Shown: positions 24,475-33,292, counted from the first letter of the stretch. The stretch: 35,886 nt of DNA from Saprospirales bacterium (GCA_002698985.1 PAAY01000062.1:1-35886); one strand, 5' to 3'. The notes: generated by a model from the sequence alone, not told the origin. Numbers and translations are program-made.

Positions 24475-26124
24475 ATGGAAATAGGAACCGGATTAGTCAT
24501 CGGCCTCGTAGTAGGCGCGGTGGCGGGGTTCATCATCGTCAGAATGATGCTGGGCAAAAAGAAGCAGCAGCTCATCGACGAGATGAATGCCAAAGCCGAT
24601 CAGGAAATCAAACAAGCGCAACAAACCGCCAAGCGCATCATTCAGGAAGCAGAAGAGAAGAATGAGAGCATCAAGCGCAGAAAGATCCAGGAAGCCAAAG
24701 AGCGGTTCAACAAGATGCGTTCGGAATTCGAAGCCGAGAAGGCCCAGAAATTCGTATCGCTGAAAGAGCGTGAAGTGGAGATCAAAGGCCTGGAGAAAGA
24801 CCTCCAGAGCAAACAGGACAAGCTGGCTAACAAGGTCAAACAACTGGAAGCCCGGGAAGCTGACCTGGAACAGCGGGAGTCTGAAATCAACGCCATCCGC
24901 AGCAACCTGGAGAAGCAACTCAAGGTGGTTGCGAAGAAAAAAGAAGAACTGGAAGCCGCCAACGAACAGCGCATCAAGGCATTGGAGAACATCGCCAGGC
25001 TGTCGGAGGCTGAAGCCAAAGAACAACTGCTGGAAGCCGTGAAAGCCAAGGCAGAAACCGACGCCATGGCACTGGTAAAAGAAACCATTGCCCAGGCCAA
25101 AATCGACGCCAACAAAGAGGCCAAGAAGATCATCGTTCAGACCATCCAGCGGATGGCTTCAGAGTACACCATCGAGAATACCGTTTCGGTATTCCAACTG
25201 GAGAGTGACGACATGAAAGGCCAGATCATCGGCCGGGAAGGTCGTAACATCCGGGCCCTGGAGGCCGCCACCGGAGCCGAAATTGTGGTGGACGACACAC
25301 CCGAAGCCATCGTCATTAGCAGCTTCGACCCCATCCGCAGGGAGGTGGCCAGGCTGTCATTGAAAAAGCTGGTTGCCGACGGCCGTATCCACCCCGCACG
25401 CATCGAAGAGGTGGTGGCCAAAACCCGCAAGCAGATGGACGAGCAAATCGTTGAGATTGGTGAGCGCACTGTCATCGAACTGGGAATCCACGGACTGAAC
25501 CCCTACCTGGTAAAAATGGTGGGCCGCATGCGTTTCCGTTCGTCCTACGGACAAAACCTGCTCAAGCACTCCATCGAAACTGCCAACCTCTGCGGCATCC
25601 TGGCTGCCGAGCTGGGCCTCAACCCCAAACAGGCCAAGATGGCCAAGCGGGCCGGCCTGCTACACGACATCGGAAAGGTTGCCGAAGAAGAAACTGAGCT
25701 CTCACACGCCATCCTCGGCATGCAGCTCTGTGAGAAATACGGCGAGCACCCCATCATCTGCAATGCAGTGGGTGCCCACCACGACGAGATAGAAATGAAC
25801 AACATCATTTCGCCACTGGTGCAGGCTTGCGACGCCATCAGCGGTGCCCGGCCAGGCGCCCGTCGGGAAATCCTCGAAAGCTACCTCAAACGCATCGTGG
25901 AACTGGAAGAACTGGCCATGGCTCACGATGGCGTGCAAAAGGCTTTCGCCATGCAAGCCGGCCGCGAACTGCGGGTCATCGTCGAATCAGACAAAGTCTC
26001 CGACCAGTACGCCGACGACCTCGCCTTCATGATCTCACAAAAGATCCAGGACGAAATGCAGTACCCCGGTCAGATCAAAGTGACCGTGATCCGTGAAAAA
26101 CGGGCCGTGCAGTTTGCACGGTAA
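24475..26124 (+). CDS. rny: Ribonuclease Y
   Basis: The 549-residue protein has an N-terminal transmembrane helix (about 5-24), a long coiled coil (about 30-220), a KH domain (about 240-305, with [15 protein letters not shown] at 253-267), and an HD domain (about 360-455) with H365 and the HD pair H397-D398 in LLHDIGK. It ends with the usual RNase Y C-terminal domain ([12 protein letters not shown]). RNase Y is a membrane-bound endoribonuclease that initiates mRNA decay. All key residues are present and the length is normal. A strong terminator follows. Confidence 0.95.
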   Translation: MEIGTGLVIGLVVGAVAGFIIVRMMLGKKKQQLIDEMNAKADQEIKQAQQTAKRIIQEAEEKNESIKRRKIQEAKERFNKMRSEFEAEKAQKFVSLKEREVEIKGLEKDLQSKQDKLANKVKQLEAREADLEQRESEINAIRSNLEKQLKVVAKKKEELEAANEQRIKALENIARLSEAEAKEQLLEAVKAKAETDAMALVKETIAQAKIDANKEAKKIIVQTIQRMASEYTIENTVSVFQLESDDMKGQIIGREGRNIRALEAATGAEIVVDDTPEAIVISSFDPIRREVARLSLKKLVADGRIHPARIEEVVAKTRKQMDEQIVEIGERTVIELGIHGLNPYLVKMVGRMRFRSSYGQNLLKHSIETANLCGILAAELGLNPKQAKMAKRAGLLHDIGKVAEEETELSHAILGMQLCEKYGEHPIICNAVGAHHDEIEMNNIISPLVQACDAISGARPGARREILESYLKRIVELEELAMAHDGVQKAFAMQAGRELRVIVESDKVSDQYADDLAFMISQKIQDEMQYPGQIKVTVIREKRAVQFAR

Positions 26125-26144
26125 ATACCACAAGGCACAGACCC

Positions 26145-26192
26145 AACACAACGGGCTGTCCGGAATCTTCCGGGCAGCCCGTTTGTGTTGTT
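26145..26192 (+). terminator. Terminator of rny, first copy of a repeated hairpin
   Basis: The arms AACACAACGGGCTGTCCGGAA (26145-26165) and its complement up to 26189 give a stem of about 20 bp with one wobble and one bulge. Bases 26141-26163 recur exactly at 26905-26927. Confidence 0.85.
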
Positions 26193-26244
26193 AAAGATCT
26201 GCCTGCTAAATACACTAAACTAAACGTAGGATTCAGTTCCTCTG

Positions 26245-26574
26245 TTAAGGAAAACGCCACTCAGCAGGTTCTGAACAGCTAATGAATTTGCTGGTATTTA
26301 CTATTGTCGGATATAAAAGATATCCACTCTGTTGTTCAGCCTTGAAGCTGTGATTACCTTCAGAAAGTTCACGTGTCATTGACTTGTTTCCTCCCAAAGT
26401 AGTCACAAAATCCCCGTCGATATAAATTTCATAAGGGTTGTGAGACAAATTTACTAGCGTGATAGTGCCTTTTGAGCACCCTAGCACATCATCGAACGAA
26501 TCATCACTGCATGAATACAGAAGAGTGACAGAAAGTAGAATCGGAAAGATTAAGAATCGAAAAGATGTTCTCAT
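26245..26574 (-). CDS. Small unrecognised lipoprotein
   Basis: The 109-residue product has a lipoprotein signal with Cys22 (LLYSC) and then a small, mostly beta domain (GTITLVNLSHNPYEIYIDGDFVTTLGGNKSMTRELSEGNHSFKAEQ). The spacing of YEIYIDG, the turn, and the final GNHSFKAEQ strand resembles a PEGA-like or surface-exposed small beta domain, but I do not recognise the family with certainty. The gene sits alone, in DNA clearly more AT-rich than rny next to it, between two copies of a terminator hairpin. This suggests an insertion. No promoter box was recognised upstream. Confidence 0.65.
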   Translation of the reverse strand: MRTSFRFLIFPILLSVTLLYSCSDDSFDDVLGCSKGTITLVNLSHNPYEIYIDGDFVTTLGGNKSMTRELSEGNHSFKAEQQSGYLLYPTIVNTSKFISCSEPAEWRFP

Positions 26575-26904
26575 TTTAAAAAAAATTTTAATAGTTATGA
26601 GTTAGTTACAGGAGGTACTTATTTGGCTATTTGATTAAAGTAATACCAAGTCCTATACCAACGAAGCAGTGGTGATTCATCAATCTCTTACCGACGACTC
26701 AACAACAATCTTGCAACTATACTTTTCATTTGTTGAAGGCTTGACGTGAATAGCAAAAGGAATTGATGTCACAATTTTATATCCCGTTCAAACAATGTAA
26801 AGTGGCCAGACAATGGCCAACGACAAAAATGTAAACTCCTCAAAATGCTAATCGGCGCTCAACTTAACTTCGTTTTCATTCCTTAGCCCTTTGGGCAAAG
26901 AGCT
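26575..26904. other. AT-rich gene-free stretch between repeated hairpins
   Basis: No gene longer than a few dozen codons is credible. A short hairpin GTGGCCAGACAATGGCCAAC lies near 26805-26825. A short minus-strand reading near 26640-26690 (NHHCFVGIGLGITLIK) looks like the tail of a beta-strand protein, but a stop codon lies just upstream, so it may be debris of an earlier gene. Confidence 0.5.
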
Positions 26905-26908
26905 ACCC

Positions 26909-26950
26909 AACACAACGGGCTGTCCGGGAATTTCCGGGCAGCCCGTTTTG
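26909..26950. terminator. Second copy of the rny terminator hairpin
   Basis: The sequence repeats the rny terminator almost exactly: 23 identical bases (26905-26927 against 26141-26163), then a shorter loop and the same GGGCAGCCCGTTT arm. It lies about 50 bp beyond the stop of the minus-strand T9SS gene. On the plus strand it has no gene of its own to terminate. Confidence 0.75.
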
Positions 26951-26997
26951 TCTATCCAAATATCGTTACAAACTAAGATAGAGGCTTTAACAACTTG

Positions 26998-28638
26998 CTA
27001 TTCCAGTTTTAAAAACCTCTTGCGATAGACCACATTGTTTAACTCATTCTCAAAAACAAGCGTGTAAACTCCTGACTTCAAAAAATCAAAATTAAAGAAA
27101 TAAGCAAATGGCCTCTCCAATATCATTCTACCCATTGAATCGAAAATTGAAACTGATTTGATTTGTTGAACCAAAAAACCATTTTCACATTCGATGTGTA
27201 TAAGGCCGGTAGTTGGGTTAGGGTAAACCCTTATGTCATCCTCGAACCTTTTGTAATAGTCATTGACCAATACATCCGAACAAAGGTAATCGTTATCTGC
27301 ATCCAGGTCCATCAGGTTATCTGGATGTGATGTCCAAAAACACAAGCTATAAATATTGCCGGAAGGGTTTCCTGAAAATACAGTTCGTTTTACCTCATCA
27401 TAAACAAATATTTTTTCCTCACCGGGCTGCAATGACCAATCACCTATGAATGCAGGAGGAGAGGCATAGACCCTGAGCACAAGGCTATCCACTTGTTTGT
27501 TGCCAAAGTTCCTGATGGTAACCGGAATATTCCTGAAAAATACAACGTAATAATTGCCATTTCCTTGCTCTATCTCAATACTGGAAGGCTGACCAATATT
27601 TACGATTCCAATGTCATTACTCAGGTCAAAACCAAATCCATCAAAGGAGTATTCCTTGACAAAAGTAGCAAGAGTATGATGGGCTGGCTGATCACTTCCG
27701 TACCGTTCGGTTCCCGCCAACATGACATTGTCACCGTTAATGGATATGCAATCGAATTGCCCTTGATTGACGAGCTCAAAGCTGCTCAAAACACTTAATG
27801 AATCATTCAGAATAAACACGAAATCAGAGTCAGTCAGAACGGCAATAATGTCACCATCACAGTGAACATCTTCTACAAACCCATTAGGCACATCAATGCC
27901 GGACAAAAGATGAAAGTCAGATGATAAAACTGCTAACGCACCTCCGTTCACACCTATCCAACCACCATCTTGTTTTTCTATCATTTCACTGTACACCAAA
28001 TCAGGGAGTTGGCCAATTTCATTTCCATCGATGTCAAACAACAAAACACCATTTTGAGTGGCAATGACTATGGTATCTCCCTCTGTCACATTCAAATCAA
28101 AACATGGCACACCCAACCATTTTGTCCAAATTGTTTCATCCTGCAACACCCTTGAAACACCAGCAGATGTCGTCGTCATGAAGATGAAGGACCCATCGGA
28201 TGCTATGTCCAATTTATCGGTAGTCCAAAATGTCGAACCCGTCTGTTGCTGGATTGGATTCCACTCCTTATCAAATGAAAAGATTAGACGGGCTGACGTA
28301 CCGGTTCCAGAATTTGGATCAAAAAACAAGGCTTCTGCAAGCAAAGTAACAGAAGAGTCGGGCATGTTAATCAAATCCTTAAAATCTACGATCGTGTACT
28401 CATTGTCAACATCCAATCCATTTAAATGGAATACAATATTTCCGTTGGCGTCAAAAACGGTAAGCAAATGTCCTCCGTCCCCCTCAAACTCTGAATGAAT
28501 CAAGACAAACTGATTGAGGTATGTTTTAAAAAGTCTTCCGGCATATTGCGATTTGCTATCACTGCTGACCCATTCAACCTGGCTAATGGCCTCACTGGAA
28601 AAGAAAAGTAAAAACAATAAAACGTATGCGTTTTTCAT
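26998..28638 (-). CDS. Secreted T9SS cargo protein with repetitive beta (propeller-like) body
   Basis: Start 28638 is chosen because it opens a signal peptide (MKNAYVLLFLLFF ... AISQ); an ATG 8 codons upstream is also in frame. The 546-residue protein has a long N-terminal region of repeated four-stranded units with turns such as FDANGNIVF, FDIDGNEIGQL and LTDSDFVFILNDSLSVL, suggesting a beta-propeller. It ends in a type-A T9SS sorting domain (RVYPNPTTGLIHIE, SIFDSMGRMI, LKSGVYTLVF). Its role is unknown; it is presumably displayed or released at the surface. Codon use and base content are more AT-rich than the central genes, consistent with accessory DNA. Confidence 0.8.
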   Translation of the reverse strand: MKNAYVLLFLLFFSSEAISQVEWVSSDSKSQYAGRLFKTYLNQFVLIHSEFEGDGGHLLTVFDANGNIVFHLNGLDVDNEYTIVDFKDLINMPDSSVTLLAEALFFDPNSGTGTSARLIFSFDKEWNPIQQQTGSTFWTTDKLDIASDGSFIFMTTTSAGVSRVLQDETIWTKWLGVPCFDLNVTEGDTIVIATQNGVLLFDIDGNEIGQLPDLVYSEMIEKQDGGWIGVNGGALAVLSSDFHLLSGIDVPNGFVEDVHCDGDIIAVLTDSDFVFILNDSLSVLSSFELVNQGQFDCISINGDNVMLAGTERYGSDQPAHHTLATFVKEYSFDGFGFDLSNDIGIVNIGQPSSIEIEQGNGNYYVVFFRNIPVTIRNFGNKQVDSLVLRVYASPPAFIGDWSLQPGEEKIFVYDEVKRTVFSGNPSGNIYSLCFWTSHPDNLMDLDADNDYLCSDVLVNDYYKRFEDDIRVYPNPTTGLIHIECENGFLVQQIKSVSIFDSMGRMILERPFAYFFNFDFLKSGVYTLVFENELNNVVYRKRFLKLE

Positions 28639-28713
28639 AGTGCGTATTATTTGGTTATACATAAGGAAAATGAATTACCATTCCAAAAACATGACCTAAT
28701 CCTTTCCCCAAAC

Positions 28714-29007
28714 TTATCGGGCATAGATCAGCTCTTTCTCTTTGTCGATAACCGGTTTGAGATACTTTGACAGGCAGTTGGCAGACACCAAATCAACTTC
28801 GACCTGGAGCAATTCTTCCAAATCCAGTTTCATTTGAACGAACAATTATCCTATTGGCTTGCTGTAATCCAATTCAACCAAAATATCAATATCACTCGTG
28901 GCATCTGCATCTCCTCTGACGTACGAACCAAATAAATATGCTTCCTTGACCGGCTTGTCTGTCAGGTAGGATTTGATCATTTCTGTTTTTTTCTTGCTCA
29001 ACTTCAT
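28714..29007 (-). pseudogene. Minimal nucleotidyltransferase (MNT) broken by one in-frame TAA
   Basis: From ATG 29007 the frame encodes 53 residues with the MNT core: LFGSYVRG (G27-S28) and the metal-binding pair D39-x-D41 in SDIDILVELD. A TAA stop is at 28848-28846. The same frame continues without shift for another 43 codons as LFVQMKLDLEEL, VEVDLVSANCLSKYL and IDKEKELIYAR, which is the expected C-terminal half including the third acidic residue, and ends at TAA 28716-28714. A single base change (for example TTA Leu to TAA) explains the break. Intact MNT proteins are antitoxin-like or nucleotide-transferring partners of HEPN proteins. No HEPN gene is next to it, so this looks like a decayed orphan. 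Confidence 0.8.
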
Positions 29008-29099
29008 TGCCACAGTTTGCGTGCCGGCGGCTATCAGGCTGCTGCTCACCAGCTCAAATTTAACACCCGGTGCTGTAAACTAAAAACTTACCCTACACA

Positions 29100-29189
29100 A
29101 AGTGGATTGGGAAGACCATCCTCTTTCGTCCAGCGTGTATGGGGAGTTTGGGTACCGGAGCAAATCCGTGGTCGCTGCCCAATCCACTT
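29100..29189. repeat. 12-bp perfect inverted repeat around a 66-bp core
   Basis: AAGTGGATTGGG (29100-29111) is exactly complementary to CCCAATCCACTT (29178-29189). The interior contains a KpnI-like GGTACC palindrome and no obvious further long stem. It may be a small mobile-element remnant or a structured RNA. Confidence 0.7.
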
Positions 29190-29257
29190 CATTGAGGGTA
29201 TGACATGATTCATCGACTCCATTCTTGATTGCCCGAAGGGTGAAGAAAAACGAAAAG

Positions 29258-29300
29258 AAACGGACTGCCGGAGGTTTACATTCCCGGCAGCCCGTTTTGG
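29258..29300 (-). terminator. Terminator of the phosphomutase unit
   Basis: AAACGGACTGCCGG (29258-29271) pairs with CCGGCAGCCCGTTT (29284-29297) with one mismatch and a 12-base loop. On the minus strand the stem is followed by T-rich sequence. It lies about 70 bp after the phosphomutase stop and resembles the hairpins at 26145 and 26909 in its CGG.CTG.CCGG pattern. Confidence 0.65.
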
Positions 29301-29370
29301 TTTGTGAGGTCTTTCTTCAGAAAACAGGAGCCAACTAAAAGTTAGCGCCTGTCAGCTTTCGTGCATTTCA

Positions 29371-31575
29371 TCAATACTCCCCACTCCTCGGCGCTCCCAG
29401 CAGTTCCCGTATGTGGTCCGCAATTTTGACGGCCTGATCACGGATGGCCTTCTTGCGTTCCACCAGGGTGCTTTCCGACACATCGGTGGTGCGCATCTGG
29501 ATGTGCAGGCGCAGGGCGTTGCCAGTTCCGGAAGGCCGCACGGTCAGGTGGTTGTATTTGTCTCCAAAATAGAAACGCACGCCTTCATCGGGGAAGATCC
29601 AATCCGGCGTGGGCGGATATACGTGGTCGTATTTACCGGTGCGGTAGATGACAGCATCGCTGACGGGCAGGCCACCGATTTCGAGGCCACCGGCTTTGGC
29701 AATCTGGAAGTAGCCCAGGGCACGGCGCAGGATGGCTTTTTTCATTCGATCGCCTTCGATGCCCGGATACTCGCCGTCGATGGGATCCGGCTCGTAGTGG
29801 TTGTAAAACAGCCCGATGTCGGGATCGAGGTAAATGTGTTTGTCGATCAGCTCCAGCAGGCCTGCGCCCTGTTCCTTCGCCCACTGGGCAATTTCGGCCA
29901 CCAGGATGCTGGCAAAGGTTCCGTCCTTGTCGCGCACATGGCCTTTCACACCCAGGCTGCCTTTGTCTTTTGGCGGGTAGCCGAGCAGTGAGAAACCATT
30001 GCTCTGCTCAAAAGCACCGAGGTTGTACTTTCGCTGAGGCCCCATGCCGTAGGTTTCATGCACCACCATGTCAGACAGCGGGTCGTTCGGATTTTTTCTT
30101 CCTTCGGTCAATCCGCTTACCAGCTCGTCGTACCAGGCGTCGCGCACAGCGGCCGAGAGTGCTGCAAAACCCACCCAGGTGCGGATTACACCCACGCCGT
30201 ATTTCCGGGCCAGCAAAGTGAGGGCATCGGTGGTGGTATGCGACAACACGATGAAGGCATCATCCCGATTGATGTCCTTGTCAAACTGCAGGCGGTACCA
30301 CAGCAGCAGTGACCACACCTCATCTGCCGGTAGCAGGGTATAGTCAGCACCATAGATGCTTCGCTGAGCTTCGGGCACTTTCACGGTCACCCCGCATCGG
30401 TCGGCATCCGGGTCGGTGCCGATGAGGATGTCGATGTCATCCCATTTTTCTTTGCCGTATTCCTGAATGAAGGCGTTGACGGCAATTTTGGCTGCCCGGC
30501 GGTCGCCCGGGTCGGGTTGTTGTTCCTTGCCGGGGTCGTTGCAGAAGCTGGGGAACAGGCCATCCAGGTCGTAAAGGCCGTTGGCGTGAATGGTGTTGAT
30601 GTTTTTGAACCCGATATCACCCAACAACCTCGGAACCGCTTTGCGGCCGGCACCGTGGTAAGCACAGAAAGCTATTTCGAGGTCTTTTTCCGAAGAAGTA
30701 TCCTGCAACAGGAACTGCTTGATGTGCTCCCGGTGGGCACCGTGGATGTTCACCAGTTCATCGTGGCCGAAGTAGTTCACACCGTCCAGTTTTTGCTCGC
30801 CGCCCAGCCAAATCACACGTCCTTTGGGTGCCTCTTCCAGCGGCATCAGCTTGATGTCATCGCTGGTCACTTTCTGGATGTAGTTGTTGTACATATCGGT
30901 GCGCTCTTCCGGGTCAAACTGTGAGCCGTTGCCCGAGCAGAGTTTGTAGCCGTTGTAGCGGTAGTCATTGTGGCTGGCCGATAGCAGAATTCCCATGTCG
31001 GCCTTCACATGAGGTATTGCGAAGGTAACTTCCGGGAATGGACATGCCTCATCAAAGAGGTAAACCGTGAAGCCATAGGCCAGAAATTCCTGTGCAATCA
31101 GCTTGGCAAAATCACCGCCCCTGATGCGGCTGTCATAACCTATGACGATCTTCGAAAAACCGCGCTCCCGTCCAAACTGCGCCACTCCGGCGCTGGTCAG
31201 CAGCAGCACAATGTTGTTGATGGTGTTGGGGCCTTTGAGGATGGGAGCATCGAGCCCCTCCTCTTTCAGGCGTATGATGCTGTCGCGATCCATGGCCATG
31301 AAACCGCGGATGCCTCCCGTTCCGAAGCTCATTTTTTTGCGGAAGGTGTTCACGATGTCTTCCCAGCGGCCGTCTTCCACGGCTTTGTAGATGCCGTTGC
31401 GGACATTGGGAGAGATGCGCAGGAAGTTTTCATCCGTGAGCCATTCATCGAGGTATTTGATGCAATTGGCCTTCGCCATTTCGTAGCTCTGACTGTCGAT
31501 CTTGCCTGCTTCAAGAGCGTTGTCGAGGTAGCTGTAAACGCCTTCCTCGATTGTTTTGAATTCAATTTGTGCCAT
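29371..31575 (-). CDS. Phosphohexomutase (phosphoglucomutase/phosphomannomutase family), long atypical form
   Basis: The 734-residue cytosolic enzyme carries the four signatures of the alpha-D-phosphohexomutase superfamily: FGTGGIRG (84-91), the phosphoserine loop LLSASHN (S201), the metal loop DPDADR (388-393), the sugar-recognition loop as FEQSNG (522-527) instead of the usual EExxG, and the phosphate loop RPSGTGN (680-686) instead of RPSGTEP. SASHND has Asp where Pro is usual. It is about 150 residues longer than common 570-580-residue bacterial forms, with extra sequence spread through the chain. It probably interconverts sugar 1- and 6-phosphates, but the changed loops make substrate assignment uncertain. 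It lies 38 bp after the ElaA-type gene, likely in one transcript. Confidence 0.85.
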   Translation of the reverse strand: MAQIEFKTIEEGVYSYLDNALEAGKIDSQSYEMAKANCIKYLDEWLTDENFLRISPNVRNGIYKAVEDGRWEDIVNTFRKKMSFGTGGIRGFMAMDRDSIIRLKEEGLDAPILKGPNTINNIVLLLTSAGVAQFGRERGFSKIVIGYDSRIRGGDFAKLIAQEFLAYGFTVYLFDEACPFPEVTFAIPHVKADMGILLSASHNDYRYNGYKLCSGNGSQFDPEERTDMYNNYIQKVTSDDIKLMPLEEAPKGRVIWLGGEQKLDGVNYFGHDELVNIHGAHREHIKQFLLQDTSSEKDLEIAFCAYHGAGRKAVPRLLGDIGFKNINTIHANGLYDLDGLFPSFCNDPGKEQQPDPGDRRAAKIAVNAFIQEYGKEKWDDIDILIGTDPDADRCGVTVKVPEAQRSIYGADYTLLPADEVWSLLLWYRLQFDKDINRDDAFIVLSHTTTDALTLLARKYGVGVIRTWVGFAALSAAVRDAWYDELVSGLTEGRKNPNDPLSDMVVHETYGMGPQRKYNLGAFEQSNGFSLLGYPPKDKGSLGVKGHVRDKDGTFASILVAEIAQWAKEQGAGLLELIDKHIYLDPDIGLFYNHYEPDPIDGEYPGIEGDRMKKAILRRALGYFQIAKAGGLEIGGLPVSDAVIYRTGKYDHVYPPTPDWIFPDEGVRFYFGDKYNHLTVRPSGTGNALRLHIQMRTTDVSESTLVERKKAIRDQAVKIADHIRELLGAPRSGEY

Positions 31576-31613
31576 TGGTCTTTCTGTTGTGATGAAAAAA
31601 AATGAGTGCGAGG

Positions 31614-32063
31614 TCAGCCCCGCACCATGGGCAGGTGAGGGATGCCGTCTTCCAGGTACTCCTCACCCGACACTACAAATCCGAAATCTTCGTAGAACTT
31701 TCTCAAATAAGTCTGAGCACTGATCTTGATGCTCTCATTGGGGTAGAGCCTGTCGGCCCAATCGAGGGCATTTTTCATCAGCTCTTTGCCCAGCCCCCGG
31801 CCCCGCACAGAAGGCTTGGTAACTATCCGCCCCATGCTCGCATGGTGTTCGTAAGAAACTCCCTTCGGCAAAAGACGGGCATAGGCAACTGTATTTCCAT
31901 TGTCGTCATAACCGACGAGGTGGTGCGCTGCCAAATCCTTGCCATCGGCATCCAGATAGGGGCAGTTCTGCTCTACCACGAACACCTCCTGCCTAAGGGC
32001 CATGATGGCATACAGTTGCAGCAGATTGAGTTCATTGAAAGCTTTACAGCGGTAAGTGAGCAT
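31614..32063 (-). CDS. ElaA-like GNAT acetyltransferase
   Basis: The 149-residue protein matches the ElaA type of GNAT N-acetyltransferases: LYAIMALRQEVFVVEQNCPYLDADGKDLAAHHLVGY at the N-terminus, YARLLPKG, the acetyl-CoA loop GRIVTKPSVRGRGLGKELM (about 78-96, with the R-G-x-G-x-G-type pyrophosphate loop), and FYEDFGFVVSGEEYLEDGIPH at the end. The substrate of ElaA is not established. It is upstream of the phosphomutase in the same direction, and a TAnnTTTG box lies about 150 bp before the start. Confidence 0.88.
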   Translation of the reverse strand: MLTYRCKAFNELNLLQLYAIMALRQEVFVVEQNCPYLDADGKDLAAHHLVGYDDNGNTVAYARLLPKGVSYEHHASMGRIVTKPSVRGRGLGKELMKNALDWADRLYPNESIKISAQTYLRKFYEDFGFVVSGEEYLEDGIPHLPMVRG

Positions 32064-32213
32064 AAGAGGATCAGGGTAGCTGTTTCAAAGTTTGGGTACG
32101 CCCGGAAGCGATGCTTGCAAATTTCGTTCTTATTACTGTATTCCGCTATGCGAACATTGGATAATCCACCGATGAGAGCACCGCAAAAAATCACCTGAAG
32201 CCGGAGTCGTCTG

Positions 32214-32221
32214 CAAATGTA
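32214..32221 (-). promoter_or_regulatory. Candidate -7 box for the ElaA-phosphomutase unit
   Basis: The minus strand reads TACATTTG followed by CAG, an exact match to TAnnTTTG. The ElaA start is about 150 bp downstream, so the leader would be long. No TTG -33 is seen. Confidence 0.35.
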
Positions 32222-32278
32222 GCTGATTGAGAGGGGAATGTCAGGATCACAGAAACTGCGAAGGACGCTCTCTCAACC

Positions 32279-33292
32279 TCATACCTTCACCACCACTTTC
32301 CCGATGGTTTGCCCCGATTGCAAAGCACGCACAGCCTCCGGTAAAGCCTGAAAATCAAAGGTATGTCCTACGATGGGTTTGCCGATGTCATAAGCGCTGA
32401 TCTCCTCAAGGTAGCGATGCATGCGTTCCACCCTGTTGTAGAGGTAGATGAGGTTAAAACCGAGGATGCCCCGGTTGCCGTCGGTAAGTTTGAGCGGATC
32501 GATCAGCGGTCGGCGGAGAAATTTCCACAAAATTTTCAGGTAGTTGGGCCGGTCACCGGGGTGGACGAAATCAGCAGCGCTGTAAACGATGCTTCGCCCC
32601 TCCGGGGCAAGCCGTTTGAAACCCTCCAGCAGCACCCTGCCGCCGATGCACTCCATGATGAGGTTCAGCTCCCGCTCTTTCAGAATTTCATCCAGATTCC
32701 GGAAAAAATTCCCATCGCGCACCAGCGGGTAGTCCACGCCCTCTTTCCGAAGCAAGTCCAGCTTGGACGGATTGCCCACAGAACCGATGGTCACGCCGCC
32801 CATTTTCTTCGCCAAACGATTGGCCAGGGTGCCCACCCCTCCGGCCGCACTGTGGATGAGCACGGTGTAGCCCGGCTGCATATTGCCGAGGGGCTTCAGA
32901 CCGTAATAAGCCGTGAGCACCTGCACCGGATAGGCAGCCCCCTCCTCATAAGTCCACCCTTCGGGTAAATGCCGCAAGTAGCGCTCATCGATGTTCAGGT
33001 GGGTGGAATAGGCCCCAAAACGGGTGATGCCGTACACCTTGTCGCCCACTTTGTAATCCTTCACTTCGCTGCCGCAATGGGTAATCACGCCTGCGTATTC
33101 CAGCCCCGGCGTAAAAACACCTTTTGGCGTGGCGCTGTAAAGCCCCCAAATCACGGTAATGTCGGCAAAGTTCAGCCCGATGGCTTTCACCTCTACGGTC
33201 ACTTCTTTGGGGCCGGGAGCCGGCAGTTCGGTCTCCACCAGCTTCATGTTTTTGATGTTGCCTGCTTTGAGTTGGTATTGTTGGATGGTCAT
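32279..33292 (-). CDS. Zinc-free medium-chain NADPH oxidoreductase, VAT-1/quinone reductase type
   Basis: The 337-residue MDR-family protein has the GroES-like N-domain (about 1-125: NFADITVIWGLYSATPKGVFTPGLEYAGVI, VGDKVYGIT) and the Rossmann domain with the quinone-reductase nucleotide loop SAAGGVGT (148-155). The catalytic zinc-ligand pattern is absent. The stretch Y.KILWKFLRRPLIDPLKLTDGNRGILGFNLIYLYNR is typical of VAT-1-like members. Such enzymes reduce quinones or alpha,beta-unsaturated carbonyls using NADPH; the natural substrate is unknown. Directly 5' of its start codon lie short tandem repeats where a promoter would be expected. Confidence 0.85.
   Translation of the reverse strand: MTIQQYQLKAGNIKNMKLVETELPAPGPKEVTVEVKAIGLNFADITVIWGLYSATPKGVFTPGLEYAGVITHCGSEVKDYKVGDKVYGITRFGAYSTHLNIDERYLRHLPEGWTYEEGAAYPVQVLTAYYGLKPLGNMQPGYTVLIHSAAGGVGTLANRLAKKMGGVTIGSVGNPSKLDLLRKEGVDYPLVRDGNFFRNLDEILKERELNLIMECIGGRVLLEGFKRLAPEGRSIVYSAADFVHPGDRPNYLKILWKFLRRPLIDPLKLTDGNRGILGFNLIYLYNRVERMHRYLEEISAYDIGKPIVGHTFDFQALPEAVRALQSGQTIGKVVVKV

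Larger units (their letters stand above)
29008..29370. other. Intergenic region with a large inverted repeat and a terminator
   Basis: No gene is supported. The region holds a 12-bp inverted repeat with a 66-bp interior (29100-29189) and a hairpin before the end of the phosphomutase gene. A plus-strand frame is open through the inverted-repeat element, but it has no start codon of its own and no recognisable motif. Confidence 0.5.

Noticed and set aside
28639-28713. HEPN partner gene next to the broken nucleotidyltransferase
   Set aside because: Only 75 bp separate the pseudogene from the T9SS gene, and neither strand encodes a HEPN-like segment.
29099-29208. Short plus-strand open frame through the inverted-repeat element
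   Set aside because: It has no start codon in a suitable place, no recognised motif, and is bounded by the repeat arms.
4076-29265. Similarity between 4076-4110 and 29231-29265 (TTGCCCGAAGGG then A-rich)
   Set aside because: The first copy encodes a signal peptide and the second is non-coding. The match is short and purine-rich, so chance or a decayed signal-peptide fragment cannot be told apart.
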